64,000 nucleotides of DNA from Struthidea cinerea (Eukaryota > Chordata > Aves > Passeriformes > Corcoracidae), in the NCBI GenBank assembly GCA_013397865.1, contig VZTI01005562.1, positions 1-64,000 of the forward strand. Direction: 5' to 3'. Numbering within the stretch: the first letter of the stretch is position 1; each line of letters starts with the position of its first letter. The notes below the pieces were generated by a model. It searched no databases and was not told where the DNA came from. It worked only from the letters and a program-made list of their open reading frames with translations. The position numbers were made by a program, and so were the translations under genes. This document shows, in pieces, positions 12,901 to 25,200 of the stretch.

Positions 12901-15900
12901 GAAACAGATATGTAGCCTTTGCTGAAAATTCAGACTCTATCTTGGTGCCTCCCTGGAAACCAAGCTCACCTGAAATCTGCTCTGCAGCCCTTTGCAGCTC
13001 TACCGAGCCCTTCGCTGCCTCCTCAGACTGCATGGTGCAGGTTATCAGGGCAAGGGTAGGGCTGGCCCCTGCTGATTTTGACGGACTGGAACTTGATTGA
13101 TTCAGTTTGCAAACTTGGGACAATACTTTGTTGTGTCTTTGCCTGTTCCTTTACATTGAAACTATGTTGGGAGCAAGCAAATTGTGCTACCAGACTTTAA
13201 TTCACCAAGGGTCATCTAGAGGTCAGTGGTTTTTTTGTTTTTTTTTAAAGAGCACTACCAAGAACTCTGTGGAAGGTACCAAAGAAAGCTCTCTTCATAC
13301 AAAACCACAAAAAATACATATGCCCATTATTTTTACTTGGCATGGAAACTTGTGTGTCAGTTCAATTGTATTGGCTTTCAAAAAGAATAGCTGTGCAGTG
13401 ACTGTTCTGGTGTACAACAGTTTGGTGACATCTGTCCTCCATCCCATGGGTCGCGGAGCACCGCAAAGCCATGAAATGATCTATCACAAACCTCCTGTTA
13501 TTTCAGGATACGGAAATATCTCCCAAGCGCTGTATATAGACTACGGATTCATCATGAGCCAACCTGGAAATTTCAGTCTGAGCAGCAGTCTTAAATTAGT
13601 AAGTGCAGGGAAGTCTGCAGTAAAACAGCAGACTGTCTCCAGTCATCCCACACTAAACAAGCATACAAACAGAAGTAGAATTTTATAGATAAAAGCAAAA
13701 ATAACACTGCTAAGATAAAAATCACAAAGGTCCCAACCCCTGAAAGTCCTTGGTAGTATTTAATTTTTTAAAGTGGGCTTAGATCTAATCTGAACAGAGG
13801 GAATATGAATATATCAGTGGCATTTCCCATCTGGACCTAGAAGAGGCCTGCTTTGGAGTTGATTTGGAGGGGAAGAAATGTCTCTTCATGAATAACTTGC
13901 TTTAGTTACTCTGGGCAGCCATGGTCACTTCCTGTTCATAGAAACAGTTTAATACAGTTTTGCAACTTTGATGTTCAAGTAGCTTTACAAAAGGGAAACA
14001 GTTTACTTCCTTTTTTTCAGGTAGGGAGATGAGAAGCACAGAGCACTGAACCAGTGTGCTGAGGAGGCAGAGCACCTCAGTGCCGGTGCCATATCTGAGC
14101 TCCTGTGCCCATTCTATCACATGAAGAGGTGCCAGATGTGGGGACACACAGCAGCAGTCACCTGCTGCTGCACACAGTCATACACAGACTGTGGTGTAAG
14201 ATCCACAGTCATGTTACCAATCTCAGTTCACAAACAGAGGAGCCACAGATATCCTCCGGGATTTCCAGAGGAAATACACACCCAAGAACTGGATATCAGA
14301 GTTGTACACAAATGAAAGAGCATTGATTTGGCTTCAGCAAGGGATTTTTTAAATAACAGGTTTGCAGAAACACATGCTATTTGTGAAGTATGTCCTGAGG
14401 TCATCCAGACAGGTTCTTGACTACTGAACCTATCTGCTCATCAAAGACAGCTGTTTTCAACATTTTTTCAGCCTGGGAAGGCCCTGTATACTTTACCAGT
14501 GGAGGTCAGGTCTCATGCAGCGTATTTAAATCTGCTAACAGTCAGCCTGCTTTCCTCAGTCACTCCTCCCCAGTACTGGAGCAGCCAGATCCACAGGAAC
14601 TGACAACCACTGCTCAAGGCGAAGCTTACAGTATCTTTTTTTAGTGAGATCCCATGTGGCAACTCTTAGTGCTTCTGTTGAATCCTGGGAGAAGTGAGCT
14701 CCATCATTTCACTAAATGGGGGAAATCCAGGCTCACGTACTGCATGTCAACAGTCCTCTGTTCCCATATTTTTTTTTAGAATTTGTACAACAATGTATAC
14801 CTCCTCCAAGCAGGAAACAGTAAACTCTGTAATCAAACTGTGAAAGCGTAATTATGAGTGCAATTAATGTGAAATATAGCTCTATTGAAGTTGGTGGGAG
14901 TTTTATTATTAACTAAAGTTTCACCTCTGTGTTTCCGGTGGATAGTTATCCTGTTCAAGCAAAGAAGCCATTATTTAACCAAGATGACATTTATAATGCA
15001 GTATTACTATCATATTCAAACGTTCAGGACATGTTTACCTTAATCAGTTGTAATTAAATTGTTATACAGGAAAAAGATTTCGTTCTACTGATGAGTGCAT
15101 ATATATTCAGGGGAAAAGCAATGCAAATTGTCCAGGATCTCATTAAGTGCTTTTTGTACTTCTTTAAACTCTGGTGATATTTTAGCAAGTCACATCTAAC
15201 TCTTCCGTTGTACTCCACTGAAACGGATTGCCCTACAATGAGAGCGAGCATTTCCGAGCTAAAGCAACTGCAGCATTTACAATGATGCAGCAGTTGCAAC
15301 AAGGTAAATGAAGCAGCGATTGCCAAACCCTCAGCCCCGTTAATTGCGAGACTTGACCAACATTTTCACAGCCACTGGGATTCTCCAGGCATTAAAAGCA
15401 AAGAAGCAAAGAGGCTGAGGGATGCTCTGGATACTCTCACTCCCCATCTCTGGGCTAGGATACAGTATTGGCACATGCCTGGCAGACCCTGCACAGCCTG
15501 GCTGCTTCCCAGCAATCAAGCAAGGGTGGAGGGTACCCATTTTTCTGCACTGGGCAGAGTCATGATGGGGATAGAAAAACAGGTCAAGCCCAGGCCTGGC
15601 TGGAGCTTTGCAGGGCTGCAAACACCTCAGAGAGTGAAAAGGGAGGCCCAGGTCAACAACAGCACTCTTTTAAGTTCCTCCTCATCAGCTTTTCAACAAT
15701 TTCATGGTGGAAAACTCCTCGACCCTTCCCTCATACCTTCTATCTTTTCTGTCACGGTCCCCTGGATTACCATCTAGGTTTACAAGTCTCCTCGTGACAA
15801 AGCAGAACATGAAAATATTCCACCCTTCCAGAGTGACCCTGACCATGACTTGTCCTTTGTCAGGGCCACAGAAGCAAACCCCTGGCACCCCCAGGACACC

Positions 15901-18900
15901 AAAGTCCCAGCAGAAAAGTAAGGCACCTCCTCCTCAGAACCAGTTCAGCTTTCTTCCTTCCTAGGGGGTTGCCACTGCTCCTCAACTACCTCTACTACTT
16001 TTCCTGCTCCTCACCAGCTCTCCAGCATCACTCCCCTCTCCTCCTCCACTCACACTTGACTGCTTCACCAGTGTGTGTCCCCAAGATGCTCACCACTGCT
16101 CTGCTGCCCATCCCACCCCAAACCAGGCACCATCCTCTCTTGGCTGAGACCTGGTGCATACGGACTCAGACACCTGACCTAAAACCACTGGTGGAGAGTG
16201 GTGCAGGTGTTGTGGGGTGATGAACCGCTGATGGGGACCCCCTCTGTGCCTGCATTGCCACCATCCAGCCTGCAGCATCACAGAAGGAAAACAGAGGGTT
16301 TGGGTTGTGCCATAACCCAGAAAGCAGCCAGCACAGCACAGTACAATGCAGCTCAGCCTGCCTTCGGAAGGTGTTGATGAGGTATGCCGGCTTGTCCCTT
16401 GGCTGAGAAAGGTGGGGACCCTGAGGGCAGGTAGCCTGCAGGAAAGCAGAAAGGGGAACTGTCCTTGCTGTGGAGGCCTAGAGAGCAGTGACCAAGTTTA
16501 AGCACCTGTTGTAACAGCTTTTGAGGCAGCCCTTCAGCCCAACTCAGTGAGCACAAAGGTGCTTCCATTGTGCACCAGAGGAAGCAATGTGCCTGGCAAG
16601 CCACTGGCCCTGACTTCCCAGGGCAGTGCTCTGGGCAGCTGCTTCCCATGTGGTTCACCAGGGCTCCTTTCACAGCAGGGTGGAGTGGGGACCACATACC
16701 TGCTCCAGGGTCCAAACAGACCAGGCATTTGAGCCTTCTCTGCTCTGAAAAGGCTGGTGGACACACCAACAAGCAGAACTGGTGCTGAGCTAGGTGGCAG
16801 CTTTTTCTCCTGCTCTTTTTGGGGAATTGCCTGGGGCAGCAGCATCCATAAGAGAGGCAGAGAAGATGCAAAGGGGTTTTGCTTGTACAGACAGGGTTTG
16901 CTCATTTTGAGTATTAAGTGTTAATAAGTGTTAATTGAGTATATCAGATGCCCTGAAGGAAGAGCAAAAACTGAAATGTATTTAAGACAAGTGTCTGGAG
17001 CAAGACACAAGATTTGCAGGAGTTAACATTACCTCTAACAGAGTCAAGAGCTGCTCACTACCCAAGAAGTTATTTTTTGCACCATAAGTGCACTGCAGTG
17101 AAACAACTTCCTCTTATGTGACCCCAAACCTTCACCTGGACAAGCTGTACACATGCAGGCTGCTGCCAAGTTAGCAAGAGAACCATTTCACAGGAAGCTG
17201 GAGTCTTCCGGAAACTTCTGTTTACAGGAATGTAAATATCATGCAATTCCTCTTGGAACCCACATCTCTTTTTTTTCCCTTGACCTGTTCCTCCTGTGAG
17301 GGGCTGCTGGCTGAGGCAGCATGGGCTTCCCTGAGCCATGCCCGCAGGTACTCTGCCTGGCACCAGGCTCTGCAAGGCAACAGCCCCACGCTACCCCCAG
17401 GCTGACACTGACACCCTCATGCAGAAGGTGCTGCAAGTCCTCACTTAAATGACATTAATACTGCACTGCTGGCATGGCTGATCAGGCAAAGGCAACTAAA
17501 ACCTAAAAAAGATAAAAACCCCGTACAGTCGTCCACCGGGGACAGGTCCAAGCCAACCCTGATGGATGCTGCACAGAACATATCCTCCCTGCCATTTCTC
17601 TGCTTCTGGGGAGTGCCCCCGTAACACAGCATTAAATACACCCCTTTTCCCACACTGTCACACAGATATCCAGTGTCCCTCTGCCTGCTACATCCCAAAA
17701 CCTTGCTTGTACCAGAGTGAAAGAAAACATATTTAAGTCAAGCAGGTGATTGCATTGCACAGAGTCCTTTTGTGCCACACTGCAGGTGTACAAACCAAAC
17801 CAGGAGGTAATCAAGCAATCTGTCCAGATCCAGCCTTTAACTAAGGGGTCAGGGAATGGGATGGAAAACAAGGTCTAATATATATGTATGATGAAAGGTT
17901 GACAGTAATTTCATTGTGTGCTTCAGTGTGAAAGCCACGGTGACAATGATACCGGAATGTGTTTTTCGTCACCACAAATACTTCACACCAGGTGGAGAGA
18001 CTTTTTACATGCACGAGAAATCCTGTGCTTTGCGGGCTGCACAACTTAAAGAAGATGGGCCCTGAAATTACTTGCAAAAATCCTGTTCTCCCAGACAAGC
18101 TGTGGCAGAAGGAGATGAAGTTATTTGCATGTGGGGCATGCCTAAAGCCAAACAGCAGAGGAACACCTCTCCCAGCCGGGAGAGCTCACCTGTGCAGAGC
18201 TGCCTCTGCTCAGGGATCTGTCCTGTTGCTGCATAATTTGGCTCCTGGGGAGTTTTTTGAAACAAGGCTCACATTTGACAGGCATCCTGCTTTGCAGCTG
18301 CAGAGCATCTCAATGGACACTGTAGCAGTCATTTTTGTGGAAGATCTGGGATTGCACAGTAGTAACTGGGGCGTGAGGGAACAACACAATGGCCCAAAGA
18401 ACACAGTAGTTTTAGGAGTCACCACTAACTACATCTCTCTTGCTTTACAGGCACCTAACTTAGGAACTGTAATACAAACAGACCTTGCCCAACCCCCTCA
18501 GCCACCCACCTTGGTGAGAGCAGCTCCCTGTGAGCTTGTGCCCGACTTCTCCGCAGTAGGGAAGTACCCTCTGCTCTGAAGATGCTTCCCACAACATCCA
18601 AGTTGACAAAGATGACAAGAAACATAGGATGCAGCTGTACGCCCAAGGGATCCAGAGACACAACAACTTTCCACACTTGTGGACTTCTTTGGGTGGAGAG
18701 TTTTCTCATGACTGAGGAAATTGATGCATCCATCAAAAACGAAGCTGATGCTGACTAAGAGGTTTTTCCTCTTCCCGTTACATCCTCTGCAGCTCAAGAG
18801 GGAATTTCCTGCCCAATTAAGATTTGGAGAACACATCCCACACTCTCAGCACATGGGTGAATGGGAAGGAGACCCAGAACAAGGACTGGCAGCTGCAGGA

Positions 18901-21497
18901 AAAGGGCAGATGTAGTGTTGGCCAAAAGCCACAGGGCACCTGGTGATGTGGCCCCAGTCCCCAGCCCATTTCCCTGCCTGGCTGGTTCCTCCCCATACCT
19001 GTGCTCTGCCCCAGGACAGCAATGTACAGCTCAGCCCCAGCACCCCACACTCCCCTCACTAACAAGATGGACTTTAAGGAAAAGGTGTTGATCTTCCTCA
19101 AAACTCCCAATTAAATGGTGAGATCTGGCAACACTCTCGCTGCCAGAGAAGAGATGAAGCTGCAGGATAGAGGCATCTTTCCTTTCTTGTTGTACTACAG
19201 CAGCAACTGGGTTCAAAATACATGGGGAATATGACCTTTCCCATGTCAAGTGTGTTCACAAGATTTAGACAAAAGCACATTAATAATCAGTTTCCCTTTT
19301 CTGCACTTTTTTCTAGCTCGGACACCAAAACCAAGCATCACTTCTGTTTCTTGCCTGTGGGCTGTTTTTGATGAGGGCTGGAATTGGTGGTGTCCACCCT
19401 TTGGAAGGTTTCACTGCTGTTCACAATATAAGCACAAAATGGTAAGATCTCCCACTGGGTAGATGCATTTACCCTGGCAATAAAGTCCTAAGCATGCTAA
19501 TGCTTTTTCCTGATTCAGTGCTAAGCTATTCGAGTGTAAAACATCTTGATGCTAATATAGCAAATAAACTTTAGTTGAAAAAATACATAAAACACAGTTA
19601 TGCTACTAGTTATCCTTTTCAAGTGTAGAAAAAATAATCACATACAACAACAGCTTTCTGGAGCCCTCTAGACTCTGAACATTGTCACGTATTGTGTCAA
19701 CACAGGGCATTTCCAATTTAATTACCAGTTTCATACACACACTCTTGTGAGAGTACCTAGAGCGCTAAAATCTTGTGTTCATTGCCAGGCATTTTCATTC
19801 CATGTTTGCCCTAGCCCGGGGCTAGAGTACTTGTCTTGTACACATTTCCAGGGGATATTTTATTCTTGTTCAAAAGCTTACTGTCAGTGGGTTGTTTTAT
19901 TTATTATATTTGGTAACACAGTCATTTCTGTTGGCCTCAAGCATTTGTTGAACACAAGGGGGTAAACCAAGCTTAGAAACAGCCAGCTTGAGACTCCTTA
20001 GGAACTTAGATTTCTGACAGCATCAAACACTTTGCTTACTACAAATTAGATACTTTTCAGAACACTTTGGGTTGCAGCTATTTACAAACATCAGCATTGT
20101 AGCTTTTTTCCTTCTCCAAACTAGTTACTAAAAAAAAGAGTCTCCAGGTAGTATAGGAGTGTGCTCAGCAGTGTACAAAACAATGGAGCTTAATGGCAGA
20201 AAGAAAGGAGAGTGCAATGGTGTATGGGCAGCAGAACTGAAGGTGAGAGGCTAATACTTTGTCCCCAGAATTACTTTGGCTGTGCTGTTGAATTCATGCT
20301 AAGGCATCTGTAATAACTCTTGAGCTGCTCTAATAACTTAAGTCTGCCCACTGCAGCTGGGAGCTGAGAGGAGAGCCCGAGCTGGTTGCATGGGCAGAGC
20401 ATGGCAGCATGTCACACACCAAGCACACAGCACTAACCACAGCACTGTCTCAGTGCAGGAAACAGGAACCTCCTTGAGAACCTACAGCTTTCCTTCTCAC
20501 CAGCCCAAAGGAAAACCTGGCTCTGTCCCCACAACAAACCACACTCTTTGGTTTCCCAGAAAAACAGGAATAGGCGCTGGGTGCAGTGAGTACCTGGAGT
20601 GTTTTAAGGAAATCAGATGCAGCCCACAAAAACTCTATCTCACTGCAGTGGGAGGCAAGGGGGCAGCAGTAAAATCCTCCCAGCCTGGGCAGAAAGGATG
20701 CCTTTTGTTGGGTGACACAAATTTGGGAGCAATTAATAATTAAATACAAGAGCAATGTGGTGGGAAAAGGGGCCAGTTAGACACTCTATCTTTAAATTGT
20801 GGCTGGGGCCAATCAGCAAACTGCAGTGACCACTATACCAAAAAGTGAATTCACTTTAATTGATACTTGGACTGAAGTGTGTGTTGCAGAGGGACAGGAA
20901 GGCTGGCACCTGCAGAGCAGTGGGGCAACTGGGCTGATCTCCCCTGACAGCTCCCCTCTCACTCACTTTCTCATTGCATTTGTAGCACCACTGGCTCTGT
21001 GTTCTCCTTCGGGCCACTGATCCTATGGACAGCTGAAGCCCACAGAATTAGGCTGGTTTAACCGGTGGAGCAGCACATTTTCTCCTGAGAGTGCTCATGT
21101 CAGCAGAAGTCTGGATGGGGGAGCAATGCAGAGACTGGTGCTGTCTTAGCAAGCAGAGACCCTGTATAGGTTATGGGGCTGCTTGTTGTAGGGAACTTGT
21201 ACTCTTCAAACCTAGCCTAGGGGTAATTTCCCACACATTTCCCAGGACAGCACTCCAGTGGGCTCAACCGTCCCCAGGGCATCCCAGAACACTTCATGCC
21301 TGGCTTACACATTGGGGGTTCACTCCAGTTGGGTGACACTGCAAATCTGCCCATGGCAGCTTGCACTCAGGACAGTCCTGACACTTCCTTCTCACCCTTC
21401 TTGCCCATAGTCTGCAGCGCCAGTGACAAACAAGGCAGTTTTGCATTGTGAATACGTAACATGCAATTTAAATAGAGAACAAGAAAAAACCTGAAAA
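931..21497. other. Intergenic region with no recognisable gene
   Basis: Roughly 20.5 kb without an exon I can support. The longest open frames (13,107-13,688 and 17,959-18,579 on the plus strand, 16,353-16,871 on the minus strand) show no known domain, no convincing splice context and ordinary base composition. They match what chance gives in a window this size. Simple features seen are a 14-T run at 9,641-9,654, a short AATTGC-poor AT stretch near 11,190-11,265 with repeated CTAAA/TGTCTA words, and a 10-bp tandem near 16,916-16,936. Distal regulatory elements cannot be judged by eye. Confidence 0.6.
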
Positions 21498-22083
21498 NNN
21501 NNNNNNNNNNNNNNNNNNNNNNNNNNNNNNNNNNNNNNNNNNNNNNNNNNNNNNNNNNNNNNNNNNNNNNNNNNNNNNNNNNNNNNNNNNNNNNNNNNNN
21601 NNNNNNNNNNNNNNNNNNNNNNNNNNNNNNNNNNNNNNNNNNNNNNNNNNNNNNNNNNNNNNNNNNNNNNNNNNNNNNNNNNNNNNNNNNNNNNNNNNNN
21701 NNNNNNNNNNNNNNNNNNNNNNNNNNNNNNNNNNNNNNNNNNNNNNNNNNNNNNNNNNNNNNNNNNNNNNNNNNNNNNNNNNNNNNNNNNNNNNNNNNNN
21801 NNNNNNNNNNNNNNNNNNNNNNNNNNNNNNNNNNNNNNNNNNNNNNNNNNNNNNNNNNNNNNNNNNNNNNNNNNNNNNNNNNNNNNNNNNNNNNNNNNNN
21901 NNNNNNNNNNNNNNNNNNNNNNNNNNNNNNNNNNNNNNNNNNNNNNNNNNNNNNNNNNNNNNNNNNNNNNNNNNNNNNNNNNNNNNNNNNNNNNNNNNNN
22001 NNNNNNNNNNNNNNNNNNNNNNNNNNNNNNNNNNNNNNNNNNNNNNNNNNNNNNNNNNNNNNNNNNNNNNNNNNNNNNNNNNN
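21498..22083. other. Assembly gap (586 N)
   Basis: A run of 586 ambiguous bases sits directly upstream of a very GC-rich segment. Gaps of this type in bird assemblies often fall in GC-rich promoters. Here it probably hides the transcription start and part of the 5' UTR of the C8orf58-like gene. The 234-281-residue open frames reported across it are made of unknown residues and carry no information. Confidence 0.99.
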
Positions 22084-22192
22084 TCCCCGCCACCCCCTTC
22101 CTTCCCCTCAGCGGCCGCGCAGATGATACTTAGGACAAGCCCATCCCGGCCCGCCCTGCTCCCGGGCCCCGCGCCGCTGCCGCCCCGGCCCC

Positions 22193-22235
22193 ATGCTGCG
22201 CTCGCTGCTCTCCGGCTGCCTCTGTCCCCCCGCAG
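22193..22235 (+). CDS. C8orf58-like gene, coding exon 1 (1a)
   Basis: Fourteen codons plus one base from ATG at 22193, followed by donor GTAAGG. It ends in phase 1 and joins exon 2 to give a glycine codon and the sequence PPAGKKSPPAED. The Kozak context is weak (C at -3). A second candidate start exon lies 160 bp downstream. Confidence 0.6.
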
Positions 22236-25200
22236 GTAAGGCTGCCATAAGCGCGTCCCCTCTCGCTTCAGCCTCCGGCCCGTCAGCCTCTGCCCCGGGG
22301 CCGGCGGGGACAAAGATCGTGCTTTAGGAACCGGTTTGATTTCCTCTTAAAATGGGCTTATTTCGCCTTGGTAAGCGTGGCAAAGCTTGGGAGAGAGGAG
22401 CAGAGGAGACGGGAGCGCTGTGGCTCCCCGAGCGGTCCGCGCTGCCCAGGGACCGGCACCCATCGGAGCGGCTGCTCCCGGCACCGCGCGGGTCCGGCAC
22501 CACCGTGAGGCGGGTCGGGGCTGCCCTCCGCCCGTCACGGCGCGGGCAATGGACATCGCCTCGCTTCCTAGGCTAGTGCATCCCCATCCTGCAGGGATTG
22601 TCGCGGGTTCGAAGTGTTCTACTTGTTCCCTCCTGTGCAGATGAGGTGACTCTGGCAGGGAAGGCAGCTATGGTCCTGCAGCTGATCGCCTGTAACTTTT
22701 TAAGCCTGTTGTGCAAACAGATTTTGTGGTCTCAGTATGCCTTTTTCAGGCATAACGGGGCCACTATATTTTATTCCTTAGCCAGAGCTGCAGGCTTTGA
22801 GATCACAAGCCCCACGTAGCAGAATTCTCTTAGCATCCCCGTTTACCGCTCAGCTTGGCTTGTGGCAGTTGTAAACGAGATCGGCAGGTTCTGTCTCATT
22901 GGCACCACTGCACTGGGCTGGTTTGCTTGCATGGAGGTGGCTACGGACAGGGTTTGTCAGAGTGTAAATGTAGTGTGCAGTGCAATAGCAGGACGGTAAA
23001 AATGTTGCAAAACACTGTGTTTGGGGTGGTTATGCCTCCTGGGGTCCTGACTTTGCATCCCTGTGCCAAACTCCTGCCTCCTTGAATTGCTGCAGCAATT
23101 GTTCCCATCAGAGCTGCCACATTCTTGAGCATCCACTCAGGTACTCTCTGCTTGGATTGTGCTTCCCAACTATCCTGTTCTGGAGCAGCTACTTAGAGCT
23201 CAGTGTGAGCTGGAGTCTCTCTGAGGCGCCCTAGCAGGTAACTGCTGGGCACTGTTGCCAGCAAGGCTGCTGAAGCAGGTTTCTCTGCCTGGGTTCAGTC
23301 TGGAAACTGCTACCCAACAATATAAAGGGCTCTAGAGCAATGCTGCTGCGAGAACATGCCAGCATCCCCATAAGATGTGAAGGATGTTTGAGGAGTGTTT
23401 TACAGTATGGTGGAAACTGCTCCTTTTTGCCCTGGATGTAATTTGACCATGAACTTGTTTCCTGCATGATATATAGTGCAAACCTGATGGCAGGGTTAGG
23501 AGGCAGAAGGAAGCTTGCTCTTCCACATGGAAGTGTCCCTCACCACCCAGACACAGCAGTATTGTTAATGGGGTAGGTGAAAGCTTTGGTGGGGGGAACA
23601 TTAATACAGAGCACTGAGGGATCAAAAAGATGTTCAGCTAGAATTTCTCCAAATAAGAATAAGCACTTTCTAATCACCTCAGCTAGAAAAAGGCACCAAA
23701 TATTATGTGTGTCCTGAATTGGACCCCATCTCCATTCAGAAAGAGCATTCTTGGCTCTTTCTTGAAATCTTTGTGGCAGGGACTTAAAAGTTGCACCTCC
23801 AACAGCAACTTAAGATAGAGAATATAAACCAGAAAAAAAAAAGTTTTGTTCAAGTGGCAGCTCAGTAACAGGGATTTAGGCTGGATATTGCCTCCCTCCT
23901 CCCTGAGGGGGCTGCTAAAGCAGAAGTATCAGGGTGGCAAGGATCTCCTGTACCTGCAAGTTCAGTTTACTGCAGTTACAGAATCACTCTGCATCACCAC
24001 CACCTCCTCATCATTTCACCAAGGGCCCTGTGTGGCCCCAGCCAGTGCAACAAACCCAAAACCCATCACCACTCTCACTGCAGCTATAAAAGATCTCAGA
24101 CACACAAGGGTATGGTTACGCCTGTCCAGTGCTACCTTGTTGAAGCAGAAGCAGCTCTCCAGGGTTTTGCCAAGGGACAGCAATGACTGCTCATGAAGAA
24201 TGGGTTAACACTGACCTTTCTAACACAATTCTCAAGTTCCTTTGGCTTCAGTTGAAGCACTGGTGTCTAAATGGCCTTGGTCTTTGGGACTATTGAACAG
24301 TTGTTTATCCAAGCTTATTATAGGCAATAAAACCTGAATTACTACATACCTGTCATCCCTGGTGGGCACGTTCCATCCTTGCAAAGGGCCTCCTGTCTCC
24401 TAGTTAATTTCTGGCTGAATAATCCTCTGTGATATGAGGCAGCCTGCAGATCAGATGCACAAGGAAAAGATCTAAATTAGACAGATTTTGCCCATGTGTA
24501 ATATATTTGTTTCTATTGTTTTCATTTTCTGCTCAAACACATCAGTGAGCTGTGTGCTAAACAATCTTTTGCTGTTATACAGGGCTGCTCATGAAAGCAC
24601 TGTTGCCTTTATTTAAGGTTTTGAACCTTTCTCCTGGAGGAACACATGGGAATTTCCAAGGAGAAGGATTTGCAGGTCTTTAGTGACAGCTGTCATCTCC
24701 CTGACAAAAATCTCACAAATGAGCCCCATAGGGGATTGTAGGAGCTGAACCTCTTCCCTCCTCCAGCCCCCACGACTGGTTACATTTCAGAGTTGGGCAC
24801 TGATCCTTGTTCACCGAAATTATCCTTGGCCTGGTTTTCCCGCTGGGTCAATAGATACAAAGAAATAAGTTGCAGGGTAAATGCAGAAATGAGTGGGAAC
24901 GGCGCTTTAGCTGGTGCTATGCACAGGGTCAGGTGTTGGTCTAAAAACTGGTGACTGGCAGCCGACACAAGTAACTGATAAACCAGGTGGTCTGAGGGGA
25001 CCTGCTGTGCCCCGGGACTTTCTGCCAGAGGTCACTAATCTATCAGACCTGTCGTTTGGTTTCAAAAGCTTCACAGGTCACTTGGAATGAATAGGAGCGA
25101 GCTGTAAAAGTGTCAAGTGGCCTCTCTACTTGGAAATCCATTTCCTCTTTAGTTCACCCAACTATATCAATCAGTAAACAATCAATCAATCTCCCTCTCA

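Larger units (their letters stand above)
22084..22570 (+). promoter_or_regulatory. CpG island around the first exons of the C8orf58-like gene
   Basis: The sequence after the gap is strongly GC-rich with frequent CpG up to about 22,560, then drops to the window average. Two short ATG-initiated exons with consensus donors lie inside it (22,193 and 22,352). No TATA box is seen. This fits a CpG-island promoter with dispersed starts. The upstream half of the island is lost in the N gap. Confidence 0.75.

Noticed and set aside
13107..13688. 193-codon plus-strand open frame
   Set aside because: Composition shows no protein-like pattern and no recognisable domain. The first ATG context and neighbours give no support.
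16353..16871. 172-codon minus-strand open frame
   Set aside because: Lies in locally GC-richer DNA where stops are rare. Cys/Pro-rich translation with no known fold or splice links.
17959..18579. 206-codon plus-strand open frame
   Set aside because: Longest frame in the intergenic region, but no domain, no repeated motif and no supportive splice or promoter context. About this many frames near 200 codons are expected by chance in 64 kb.
21392..22313. Long minus-strand frames across the N gap
   Set aside because: Consist almost entirely of unknown residues produced by the N run.
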